64,000 bases of DNA from Burkholderiales bacterium. GTDB lineage: Bacteria; Pseudomonadota; Gammaproteobacteria; Burkholderiales; Burkholderiaceae_C. The translations under genes were made by a program, and so were the position numbers. The notes beneath the pieces are model-generated. The model was not told the DNA's origin, searched no databases, and worked only from the letters and a program-made list of their open reading frames with translations. The DNA lies in the NCBI GenBank assembly GCA_028868855.1, contig JAGWTR010000001.1, positions 496,001 through 560,000 of the forward strand, in the 5' to 3' direction. This document shows, piece by piece, positions 40,068 through 49,282 of this stretch (within the stretch, counting starts at the first letter, position 1; each line of letters starts with the position of its first letter).

Positions 40068-42743
40068 TCACCGGCCCGGTTTGAGTGGCAGGACGAATCG
40101 ATATTCGGAGCCTTCTCGGTGTAATTGGAAACCCAGGTTGCGGGCCAGGGTGACCATGCCGTCGTTCTCGGCCAGGCATTCGCCGGCCAGGTCTTCAACG
40201 CCCCGGTGTCGCAGGTACTCGATCATCTCGGTCATCAATCGGCGGGCCAGGCCCTGTCGCTTGGCCTTGGGGTGCACCTGGACGGCGAACTCGGCATGGG
40301 CATTGTCCGGGTCGGTCAAGGCGCACACATAGCCCAGCATCGAGGTCTGGGCGGCGTCATTGGCATCAAAGGCCACGAAGGACATCTCGCGCTCAAAGTC
40401 GATCTGGCTGTAGCGGGCCAGTTCTGAATGCGGAAATTCGCTGCGCCGCGCAAAGAACCGCAGGCGCAGGTCCTGCACCGGGGCATCGGCGTAGAAGGCG
40501 CGCAAGGCGGTTTCATCTTCAGGCCGAATCGGCCGCATCACGAAGGAGCGCCCGTTCAGGTCAAAGCTCATTTCGAGCTCGGCGGGGTAGGGGTGGATGG
40601 ACAGGCGCTCGCGCCCGTCGCCATGGCGGCCCGTCAGGGTGATGCGCGCATCCAGCGCGATCACGCCCTGATCATCGGCCAGCAAGGGATTGATGTCGAT
40701 GTCGCCCAATTCGCCCAGGTCGCAGATCATTTGCGAGATTTTGAGCAAGACCAGGCACAGGGCGTCGTGGTCAACCGGGGCGCGGTCGCGGTAGCCCGCC
40801 AGCAGTTTGGACACCCGCGTTCGCGAAATCAGGTCGCGCGCCAGGAGCGTGTTCAACGGCGGCAGGGCGACGGCGCGATCGCGCACCACTTCGACCGCCG
40901 TGCCGCCTTGTCCGAACAGGATGACGGGACCGAAGATGGGGTCGGTGGCGGCGCCCACGATCAGTTCATGCGCGCGCGGCTTTCTGACCATGGACTGAAC
41001 GCTGAAGCCCGACAAGGCGGCATCGGGGCGCAGGCCGGCCACCTTGCGCTTCATCTCACGGGCGGCGGACTCTACCTCGACGGCGGTCTCCAGGTTCAAG
41101 ATCACGCCGCCTACGTCGGATTTGTGCGTGATGGTGGGAGACACGATTTTGATCACCACCGGGAAGCCGATCTCGCTGGCTGCTTGTGCGGCGGCCTCCG
41201 GGGTGGCGGCAAAGCGCGATTGAGCCACTGGAATGCCATAGGCGGTGAGCACTTCCTTGGCCTCCAGTTCGGTCAGCAGGGTGCGCCCGGCCTTTGTGGC
41301 GGCGTCAAAAACCCGACGCGCGCGTTCGACATCCCGCGTTGCACTGCCGGCCAGGGAGGTCGGGGTTTGCAGCAGGGTTTCCTGGTTGCGCCTGAAATTG
41401 GCCAGTTGCAGGAAGGCTGCCACCGCTTGCTCGGGCGTGTCGTAGGTGGGAATGTTGGCCGCTTGGCTGAGTTTCTTGGCCTCTTCGACCGAGGTGCTGC
41501 CCAGCCAGGAGGTGAGCACGGTGCGGCCCGATTCGTTCATGATGGGCAGGCAGGCCCGCGCGATGTCGGCGCTCGGAACGATGGCGGTGGGTGCGTGCAT
41601 GAACAGGACCGCATCGGTTTTTGGGTCGGCCAGCAGGACGCGCAGGGTTTGAACGTAGCGATCAACCGGTGCATCGCCAATGATGTCGATGGGGTTGGCT
41701 CTGGACCAGGTGTCGGGCAGCAGGGTGTCGAGTTGTTCGGTCAGGCGCGGCCCGAGCTCGGCCAGTTGGCCGCCCTGCAAGGACATCGCATCGGCCGCGA
41801 GCACACCAGCGCCGCCCCCGTTGGTCATGATGAGCAGGCGCTCGCCGGCGGGGCGCCGTGCGCGCGACAGAGTTTGTGCCGCGTCAAACAGGTCCAGCAA
41901 GGTGTCCACCCGAAGCATCCCGGCCCGACGTATCGCCGCGTCGAAGACATCGTCGGCCCCGGCCAGGGCGCCCGTGTGCGAGGCGGCGGCCTTGGCCCCA
42001 CCTGGAGCGCGTCCGGCCTTCACCACCAGCACCGGTTTGTTGCGGGAGGCCGCGCGTGCGGCCGACAGGAACTTGCGGGGGTTTTGCACCGACTCCATGT
42101 ACATCAGGATGGCGTGCGTTGCGGGGTCGCTGGCCAGGTGGTCGATCACATCCCCGAAGTCCACATCGGCGCAGTCGCCCATGGACACGAAATGCGAAAA
42201 GCCGATCGAGCGCGAATCGGCCCAGTCCAGCAAGGCCGTGGTCAGAGCGCCCGATTGCGACAGAAAGGCCAGTTGCCCGGGGCGCGGCGAGAGCGGGGCA
42301 AAGCTGGCATTGAGCCCCAGCGGCGGGATCAGCAGACCCACGCAGTTAGGACCCAGGATGCGCAGCAGATGGGGCTTGGCGGCCTCCAGCATCAAGGTTT
42401 GCAGCGAGCGTCCGCTGGTGTCCTGCTCATGCAGGCCGGCGCTGAGCACCACGGCGGCCTTGCAGCCTTTCTCGCCCAGTTCGGCAATCAGGGCCGGTAC
42501 TCCGGCTGCCGGCGTGCAAATGACGGCCAGATCAGGGGCGGTGGGCAGGCTGGCGATGTTGCGACACGCCGGACGTTCGGCGACCCGGGCGTGGCGGCGG
42601 TTGACAGGCCACACCTCGCCAGCAAACCCGGCCTGGATCATGTTGCGCATCACGATGCTCCCCAGACTGCCGGGGCGGTCAGACGCGCCGATCACCGCGA
42701 CCGAGCGCGGATGAAAAAGATGCTGGAGATTTCGAATGCTCAC
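40068..42743 (-). CDS. ADP-forming acyl/acetyl-CoA synthetase with C-terminal GNAT acetyltransferase domain (Pat-type)
   Basis: PRSVAVIGASDRPGSLGS, ILGPNCVGLL, SQSGALTTALLDW, ATP-grasp region FPVVIKIVSPTITHKSDVGGV, C-terminal GNAT VHPKAKRQGLARRLMTEMIEYLR. Confidence 0.93.
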   Translation of the reverse strand: MSIRNLQHLFHPRSVAVIGASDRPGSLGSIVMRNMIQAGFAGEVWPVNRRHARVAERPACRNIASLPTAPDLAVICTPAAGVPALIAELGEKGCKAAVVLSAGLHEQDTSGRSLQTLMLEAAKPHLLRILGPNCVGLLIPPLGLNASFAPLSPRPGQLAFLSQSGALTTALLDWADSRSIGFSHFVSMGDCADVDFGDVIDHLASDPATHAILMYMESVQNPRKFLSAARAASRNKPVLVVKAGRAPGGAKAAASHTGALAGADDVFDAAIRRAGMLRVDTLLDLFDAAQTLSRARRPAGERLLIMTNGGGAGVLAADAMSLQGGQLAELGPRLTEQLDTLLPDTWSRANPIDIIGDAPVDRYVQTLRVLLADPKTDAVLFMHAPTAIVPSADIARACLPIMNESGRTVLTSWLGSTSVEEAKKLSQAANIPTYDTPEQAVAAFLQLANFRRNQETLLQTPTSLAGSATRDVERARRVFDAATKAGRTLLTELEAKEVLTAYGIPVAQSRFAATPEAAAQAASEIGFPVVIKIVSPTITHKSDVGGVILNLETAVEVESAAREMKRKVAGLRPDAALSGFSVQSMVRKPRAHELIVGAATDPIFGPVILFGQGGTAVEVVRDRAVALPPLNTLLARDLISRTRVSKLLAGYRDRAPVDHDALCLVLLKISQMICDLGELGDIDINPLLADDQGVIALDARITLTGRHGDGRERLSIHPYPAELEMSFDLNGRSFVMRPIRPEDETALRAFYADAPVQDLRLRFFARRSEFPHSELARYSQIDFEREMSFVAFDANDAAQTSMLGYVCALTDPDNAHAEFAVQVHPKAKRQGLARRLMTEMIEYLRHRGVEDLAGECLAENDGMVTLARNLGFQLHREGSEYRFVLPLKPGR

Positions 42744-42857
42744 GGGTGATCCTTTTCGCGCCAAAGGTTCCAAAGGTGAGGCATCGCGCCCCACGGTGCA
42801 TGATGCCTTGCGAAGCAGGCATATTCTTGACCGCCAAGCGTGTCATCCTGCGGCACG

Positions 42858-45623
42858 ATGAAGAGGCCCATGCTGAATATTTATCGCAATCATTTCGCGC
42901 GCTTTCTAAAAAGCCGGCGCCTGCTGGCGTGGCACGGAGGCCGCCATCTGAGGCACGTCGCGCTCGGCACGCTCGGGGCCATGCGGCAGCCCCCTGGCCA
43001 AGCGGCCCAATGGTTGTCGTGGGCGTCCGCCGATTCCCCCAGCCAATTGTTGCAGCGCTTGGGCAGCCATGCCGATGGCTTGACGCCACGGCAAGCCAAA
43101 CAGTTGCTGCGCACGGTAGGGCCCAACACGGTCCAGGAAGACGCGCCTTTGAGCTGGTGGCTGCATTTGTGGACCTGCTTTCGAAACCCATTCAACCTGC
43201 TGCTGCTCGCCTTGGCTGTCATTTCGTACGTGGCCCATGACCGCACCGCCACACTGCTGATCGGCTCCATGGTGGCGCTGTCCACATTGATGCGGTTTTT
43301 GCAGGAGGCGCGCTCCTACCGGGAGGCGGACAAGCTCAAGAAAATGGTCAGCAACACGGCGGCGGTGCTTCGGCGTCCCGTCGCCCCTGCGAGGGCTCAA
43401 CCCAGCCAGCCTTTGGCTGAACAGCAGGTGCCCACGCCGGTCGAGTTGCCGGTGCGCGATCTGGTGCCCGGTGACATCGTGCGGCTGTCGGTGGGGGACA
43501 TGGTCCCGTCCGACATGCGCGTGTTGGAGGCCAAGGATTTCTTTGTCAGCCAGGCTGCGCTGACCGGCGAGTCCTTGCCGATCGAGAAGTTCGTCGAGCA
43601 ACGCGATGCCAAGGTCGCCAATTTCCTCGACCTGGACAACATCGTCTTTCTCGGCACCCAGGTGGTCAGCGGCGTCGCCACGGCCGTGGTGGTGGCCACG
43701 GGCAGTCGCACCTGCCTGGGCACCACAGCACAACATGTGGCCACGGTGGAGCGGGCGCCCACGGCCTTTCAGGCCGGCGTCAACCAAGTCAGCTGGCTGT
43801 TGATCCGGTTCATGCTGGTCATGGCGCCGCTGGTGCTCTTGATCAATGGCTGGACCAAGGGTGACTGGGTCGAGGCCTTGATGTTCACCCTGTCTGTCGC
43901 TGTGGGTTTGACGCCCGAGATGCTGCCCATGATCGTGACCTCGACCCTGGCCAAGGGCGCGGTGCAGATGTCGCGCAAGCACGTCATCGTCAAGCGCCTG
44001 GAGGCCATCCAGAACTTTGGCGCCATGGACGTGCTGTGCACCGACAAGACAGGCACCCTCACGCAGGACAAGATCTGTCTGGCGCGCCACACCGATGTCT
44101 TTGGCCAAGAAAGCGCGGAGGTGTTGCAGTACGCCTACCTCAACAGCTACTACCAGACCGGTTTGAAGAACCTGCTTGATGTGGCGGTGCTGGAGCACCA
44201 GCACCTTCACCACGAGTTGGAAGTCAGCACCGCCTACAGCAAGGTCGACGAAATCCCATTTGATTTCCAGCGGCGCCGAATGTCGGTGGTGGTGGCCGAG
44301 CGTGGCCAGCGCCACCTGCTGATCTGCAAAGGAGCCTTGGAAGAAGTGGTGGCCATCTGCGACCACCTACGCCATGGTGAGGTGGTTGAGCCCATGACGC
44401 CTGAGGTCCTGGCACGCACCCACGAGGTCACTGCGGCCCTGAACGAGTTGGGCATGCGTGTCGTGGCGGTGGCGGTCAAGGAGTTGCCGCCCGCGCAGCA
44501 AACCTACGGCGTGGCTGATGAAACCGGCATGACCTTGATGGGCTATGTCGCCTTTCTGGACCCACCCAAGGAGTCGACCGCCGCAGCCTTGAAGGCCCTG
44601 GCCGCGCGAGGCATCACGGTCAAGGTGTTGACAGGCGACAACGACCGGGTGACGGAAAAAATTTGCCGCGACGTGGGCTTGAACGTGCAGGGCGTGCTGC
44701 TCGGCGGCGCCATTGACGCCATGTCCGATGCCGAACTGAAGCAGGCGCTGCGGTCCAACACCGTTTTTGCCAAACTCACGCCGCTGCACAAGGAGCGCCT
44801 GGTCCGCACCCTGCGGGCCGACGGCCACGTGGTCGGCTTCATGGGTGATGGCATCAACGATGCGCCCGCCCTGCACGCCGCAGACATCGGCATTTCGGTC
44901 GACAGTGCGGTGGACATCGCCAAGGAGGCCGCCGACATCATCTTGCTGAAGAAAAGCCTGGCCGTGCTGGCCGATGGCGTGCTGGAGGGGCGACGCGTGT
45001 TCTCCAACATGCTCAAGTACATCCGCATGACCACGAGCTCCAACTTCGGCAATGTGTTTTCGGTCTTGATCGCCAGCATGTGGCTGCCTTTTCTGCCCAT
45101 GCTGCCTTTGCAATTGCTGACGCAGAACCTGCTCTACGACCTCTCGCAAACGGCGATTCCGTTTGACAATGTGGACGCTGAACTGGTCAACAAGCCCGTG
45201 GCCTGGAAGGCCGGTGGCATTGGTCGCTTCATGCTGTGTTTTGGTCCCATCAGTTCGATCTTTGATGTGGCGACCTTTGCACTGATGTGGTTCGTCTTTG
45301 GCGCGACCACGCCAGCCGATCAGTCCTTGTTCCAGTCCGGCTGGTTTGTGGTCGGATTGCTGACGCAAACCTTGATCGTGCACATCATCCGCACCCCTCA
45401 GATCTCGCTGCGCAAGAGTCGCCCCGCGCTGGTGTTGGTCGCGGCCACGGGCTCGATCATGGCGCTGGGCATATTCCTGCCGATGGGGCCGCTGGCCCAT
45501 CAGTTCAGGCTGCAAGCTCTGCCGGCCAGCTATTTTGCATGGCTGGTGCTGGTGCTGGGCGGCTATGTGTTGGCCGCCACAGGCATGAAGTATTTTTACG
45601 CCCGCCGCTTTGGCTGGCAGTGA
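42858..45623 (+). CDS. mgtA: Magnesium-translocating P-type ATPase (MgtA/MgtB)
   Basis: LTGESLPIEK, LCTDKTGTLTQDKI, KVLTGDNDRVTEKIC, MGDGINDAPALHAADIGISVDSAVDIAKEAADIILL. Confidence 0.95.
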   Translation: MKRPMLNIYRNHFARFLKSRRLLAWHGGRHLRHVALGTLGAMRQPPGQAAQWLSWASADSPSQLLQRLGSHADGLTPRQAKQLLRTVGPNTVQEDAPLSWWLHLWTCFRNPFNLLLLALAVISYVAHDRTATLLIGSMVALSTLMRFLQEARSYREADKLKKMVSNTAAVLRRPVAPARAQPSQPLAEQQVPTPVELPVRDLVPGDIVRLSVGDMVPSDMRVLEAKDFFVSQAALTGESLPIEKFVEQRDAKVANFLDLDNIVFLGTQVVSGVATAVVVATGSRTCLGTTAQHVATVERAPTAFQAGVNQVSWLLIRFMLVMAPLVLLINGWTKGDWVEALMFTLSVAVGLTPEMLPMIVTSTLAKGAVQMSRKHVIVKRLEAIQNFGAMDVLCTDKTGTLTQDKICLARHTDVFGQESAEVLQYAYLNSYYQTGLKNLLDVAVLEHQHLHHELEVSTAYSKVDEIPFDFQRRRMSVVVAERGQRHLLICKGALEEVVAICDHLRHGEVVEPMTPEVLARTHEVTAALNELGMRVVAVAVKELPPAQQTYGVADETGMTLMGYVAFLDPPKESTAAALKALAARGITVKVLTGDNDRVTEKICRDVGLNVQGVLLGGAIDAMSDAELKQALRSNTVFAKLTPLHKERLVRTLRADGHVVGFMGDGINDAPALHAADIGISVDSAVDIAKEAADIILLKKSLAVLADGVLEGRRVFSNMLKYIRMTTSSNFGNVFSVLIASMWLPFLPMLPLQLLTQNLLYDLSQTAIPFDNVDAELVNKPVAWKAGGIGRFMLCFGPISSIFDVATFALMWFVFGATTPADQSLFQSGWFVVGLLTQTLIVHIIRTPQISLRKSRPALVLVAATGSIMALGIFLPMGPLAHQFRLQALPASYFAWLVLVLGGYVLAATGMKYFYARRFGWQ

Positions 45624-45692
45624 GCGCTCAGGGCGCTGCGCGCACAATCGTCTAAGCTGGACAAACTTGTAGAACTGGGGCACTGTTCAATC

Positions 45693-47420
45693 ATGGATCA
45701 TCGCGAAGCCATTTCTGCACCCTCTCTGGACCTGGATCGAAGCACGCACGCGGCGCTGAACCAGTTCACAAAAGGGATCTCTCCCGCCTCATTGACGCTG
45801 TCTTATCTGGACTGGTGGCTGCATCTGGTCAGTGCGCCGGGCAAGCAACTGGAGTTGGCCGACAAGGCTCGACGCAAACTCACCTGCATGGCCCGCACAG
45901 CCTCGCGGCCTCCGGTGCCGTCTCAGCCTTGCATCACGCCGCTGCCCCAGGATCAGCGCTTCAATGACCCGGCTTGGCAGCAATGGCCCTATAACCTTTT
46001 CTACCAAAATTTTCTGCTGACCCAGCAGTGGTGGCACAACGCGACCACCGAGGTGCACGGCGTCACTCAGCACCATGAAGACGTGGTGACCTTCAACACC
46101 CGGCAGTGGCTCGACATGTTCTCGCCCTCCAATTTTTTCTGGACCAATCCGGAGGCCCTGCTCGCAACCCAGCACGAAAGCGGGGCCAACCTGATGCGTG
46201 GCGCAGTCAACTGGCTGGGCGACGTGCAGCGTGCGATCAGTGGTGAGCCTTCGCCCGACACGCGGAAATTCCTGCCAGGCCAGCAGGTCGCGCTCACCCC
46301 TGGCAAGGTGGTGTTTCGCAACCACCTGATCGAGCTGATCCAGTACACGCCCACCACGCCCAAGGTCCATCCCGAGCCGGTGCTGATCGTGCCCTCGTGG
46401 ATCATGAAGTACTACATCCTGGACCTGTCGCCGCACAACTCGATGGTGCGCTATTTGGTAGAGCAGGGGCACACGGTGTTCATCGTGTCGTGGCGCAACC
46501 CCGATGCCAATGATCGCGATGTGGGGATGGACGACTACCTCAAGCTGGGCCCCCTGGCCGCGCTGGATGTGATCAGCCAGATCGTGCCCGGGCGCAAGAT
46601 TCATGCGGCAGGTTACTGTTTGGGTGGAACCTTGCTGTCCATTGCCGCGGCGACCCTGGCCCGCGAGGGCGATGATCGGCTGGTCTCATTGACGTTGCTG
46701 GCCGCCGAGACTGATTTCGAGGAACCTGGCGAGCTGGGTTTGTTCATCGACGCCAGCCAGGTTGCCTACCTGGAAGACCTGATGTGGGAGCAGGGCTACC
46801 TTGATGGCAAGCAAATGGGCAACAGCTTCACTTTCCTCAACACCCGCGACCTGCTGTGGTCGCGCATGGTGCGGGACTACCTGCTGGGCACCCGTCAACC
46901 ACTCAATGACCTGATGTCCTGGAATGCGGACGTCACCCGCATGCCGTATCGAATGCACGCCGAGTACCTGAAAAGCCTGTACTTGAACAATGAACTGTCG
47001 CACGGTGCCTATCGAGTGGATGGTCGGCCCGCGGTGCTGTCTGACATCGAGGTTCCAATGTTCGTGATCGGCACGGTGAAGGACCATGTGTCCCCATGGC
47101 GCTCGGTCTACAAGATCCACCTGCTGGCCGATGCCGAGATCACCTTTGCCTTGACCAGCGGTGGGCACAACGCGGGCATTGTCAGCGAGCCCGGTCATGC
47201 GGGCCGCAGCTATCAGATCCAGGCCCGATTGAAGGACGGCAAGTACGTCGATCCCGACACCTGGCTTGCGACCGCAGCCAGGCATGAAGGGTCCTGGTGG
47301 CTGGCGTGGCAGGCCTGGCTGGCCAGTCATAGCGGCAAGCCTGTGGCGCCGCCAAGCATGGGTTTGAAAGAGCAGCCCCCGCTGTGCGATGCGCCCGGCG
47401 AGTATGTGCTGGTGCGCTAG
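45693..47420 (+). CDS. phaC: Poly(3-hydroxyalkanoate) synthase, class I-like
   Basis: PHA synthase N-terminal domain, lipase-like box GYCLGGTL, VIGTVKDHVSPW, TSGGHNAGIV. Confidence 0.92.
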   Translation: MDHREAISAPSLDLDRSTHAALNQFTKGISPASLTLSYLDWWLHLVSAPGKQLELADKARRKLTCMARTASRPPVPSQPCITPLPQDQRFNDPAWQQWPYNLFYQNFLLTQQWWHNATTEVHGVTQHHEDVVTFNTRQWLDMFSPSNFFWTNPEALLATQHESGANLMRGAVNWLGDVQRAISGEPSPDTRKFLPGQQVALTPGKVVFRNHLIELIQYTPTTPKVHPEPVLIVPSWIMKYYILDLSPHNSMVRYLVEQGHTVFIVSWRNPDANDRDVGMDDYLKLGPLAALDVISQIVPGRKIHAAGYCLGGTLLSIAAATLAREGDDRLVSLTLLAAETDFEEPGELGLFIDASQVAYLEDLMWEQGYLDGKQMGNSFTFLNTRDLLWSRMVRDYLLGTRQPLNDLMSWNADVTRMPYRMHAEYLKSLYLNNELSHGAYRVDGRPAVLSDIEVPMFVIGTVKDHVSPWRSVYKIHLLADAEITFALTSGGHNAGIVSEPGHAGRSYQIQARLKDGKYVDPDTWLATAARHEGSWWLAWQAWLASHSGKPVAPPSMGLKEQPPLCDAPGEYVLVR

Positions 47421-47442
47421 GGCTTTGAACGTGATCCTTGCC

Positions 47443-48627
47443 ATGTTCCTGCGTTCTTTTGCTCAAGGCCTGTCTGTCCTTCTGGCCTCGGCCATGGCGA
47501 CATGCTGGGCCGGCGATCAAACCCCCTTGCCGTCGGCCAAGCCATGGCGGCCGGACCACACCGTCATCGTGGTCCTGGAGAATTTGTCCGCCCATGAGGC
47601 CACGGCCAGCCAGCATGCCTATGGCAATGCCCCCGTCTATGGCCACGTCAATTGGCAATATTTCAATGCACTGGCGGCCAAGGGGGCGCAGTTCAACAAT
47701 GCCCACTTTGGCCGCACGCCGTACGGATCAGGTGTGCCGACGCGGCCCAGCCAGCCCAACTACCTCTACCTTTTTTCCGGGCACCACCAAGGGGTGTTGT
47801 CCTCCGGCGTGGCCAACAACAGCTTGCCCGATGAATGGTTGCCCTTGACCTCGCCCAACCTCGGCGCGGCCATTCTCAAAACGGGCGGCAGCTTTGCCAG
47901 CTTCAGTGAATCCCTGCCTTACCCGAGTTGGAATTGCGCCACCGACAGCGCCTTGGTGGCTTGCAACGTGGGAAGGGCGCTGACCGACTATTACCGTCGC
48001 AAGCACAATCCCACCATCAACTGGACGGACCAAATCCAGCCCAACAGCGCACGCGGCCTCCAGGGTGACCTGGCTCATCACGTGCTGCCCATCAGCGTCA
48101 ACCTGGGGTTCGAGCCGACGCAGGACCCGGCGCTCAAGCGCGCCTTTCGGGGCTTCATCAAGGATGCGCAGGGGCACCCTTTGGCGTTTGATCAGTTGCC
48201 CACCGTGTCCGTCGTCATCCCCAACGAACAAAACGACGCGCACAGCAACACTGCCCGCATGGCCGACGACTGGCTCAAGACCAACTTGGGTGCGTATGCT
48301 CAGTGGGCGCTCAAGCACAACAGCTTGCTGATCGTTACCTTTGACGAAGATGGCTCTACCGACGCCAGCAAGGGCGATCCGTATCAAACGGGCGCGCACC
48401 GCATCCCCTTGATTTTCTACGGTGCGGGCGTCAAGCCTGGTGTGGTTGATCGACGTGTCGACCACCTCAATGTTCTGAGCACCGTGCTGTGGTTGCACGG
48501 CGCGCTGGAGTCATTCAAGGCTGATTTTCGCCAGCACCACAAGGTGGTCGATGGGTCGGGATCTGAGGCCGAGAAAGAGTTCCAGAACCTGCTGCCCATC
48601 ACCGACATTTTTGCCGCCCGTCGTTAG
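47443..48627 (+). CDS. Secreted phosphoesterase/acid phosphatase (phospholipase C/AcpA-like, PF04185-like)
   Basis: Signal peptide MFLRSFAQGLSVLLASAMATCWAG; HTVIVVLENLS, SQPNYLYLFSG, VIPNEQNDAHS, LLIVTFDEDGS. Confidence 0.87.
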   Translation: MFLRSFAQGLSVLLASAMATCWAGDQTPLPSAKPWRPDHTVIVVLENLSAHEATASQHAYGNAPVYGHVNWQYFNALAAKGAQFNNAHFGRTPYGSGVPTRPSQPNYLYLFSGHHQGVLSSGVANNSLPDEWLPLTSPNLGAAILKTGGSFASFSESLPYPSWNCATDSALVACNVGRALTDYYRRKHNPTINWTDQIQPNSARGLQGDLAHHVLPISVNLGFEPTQDPALKRAFRGFIKDAQGHPLAFDQLPTVSVVIPNEQNDAHSNTARMADDWLKTNLGAYAQWALKHNSLLIVTFDEDGSTDASKGDPYQTGAHRIPLIFYGAGVKPGVVDRRVDHLNVLSTVLWLHGALESFKADFRQHHKVVDGSGSEAEKEFQNLLPITDIFAARR

Positions 48628-48648
48628 GGCGCCGTCACTCAGCGCAAC

Positions 48649-49134
48649 TTAGGTGCGAGCAGCAACGGCCGCTGCTTCAGCTGCTTCTGCAGATGCCCGC
48701 GCACGGCGGATCGATGACGTGGTCATCACCGTGGCTTCCCCATCAATGACGACCTTGTCCTTGACGTAGCAAACGGTTTCCAGAACGGCGCGGGCTTTTT
48801 CCAGGTCAACGGACTTGACCGTGACCACGGCACGCACGGTGTCCCCTGGCCGAACCGGCGCCCGAAAACATAGCTGCTGTCCCAGGTAGACGGTGCCAGG
48901 CCCAGGCAAGCGATTGGCAATCGCCGCCGAGATCACGCTGGCGGTCAAAAAGCCGTGGGCAATGCGCCCACCAAACGTGGTGGTGACGGCGAATTCCTCG
49001 TTGGTATGAACCGCGTTGTTATCGCCCGAAACACCGGCGAACAAGACGATGTCGGCTTCGGTGATTGTCTTGGCAAAGCTGGCAGACCTCCCGACTTGGA
49101 GGTCTTCGATGTCATGCCCGTATTGTTCGTTCAT
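48649..49134 (-). CDS. phaJ: MaoC family dehydratase, (R)-specific enoyl-CoA hydratase-like
   Basis: ITEADIVLFAGVSGDNNAVHTNEEFAVTTTFGGRIAHGFLTASVISAAI hot-dog hydratase motif. Confidence 0.87.
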   Translation of the reverse strand: MNEQYGHDIEDLQVGRSASFAKTITEADIVLFAGVSGDNNAVHTNEEFAVTTTFGGRIAHGFLTASVISAAIANRLPGPGTVYLGQQLCFRAPVRPGDTVRAVVTVKSVDLEKARAVLETVCYVKDKVVIDGEATVMTTSSIRRARASAEAAEAAAVAART

Positions 49135-49282
49135 AAAAATTCCTCAGCAGCCCATTTCTGTGATTTGGCAACGCCATGGGTGATGGCCACGGCATTGTCC
49201 TTTGGAATGAAGGGCGATGGAGTCCTTCTCTGGGGTGGATATCCCTAGGGTCGGGTTCAGCCCCGCACTAGAATCCCTGCCC

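Noticed and set aside
40428-42749. 773-aa plus-strand ORF opposite the acyl-CoA synthetase-GNAT gene
   Set aside because: Shadow ORF rich in Gly/Gln/His/Arg; the opposite strand encodes a clear multidomain enzyme.
42906-44366. 486-aa minus-strand ORF opposite mgtA (and 44367-45683 likewise)
   Set aside because: Shadow ORFs; the plus strand has all P-type ATPase motifs.
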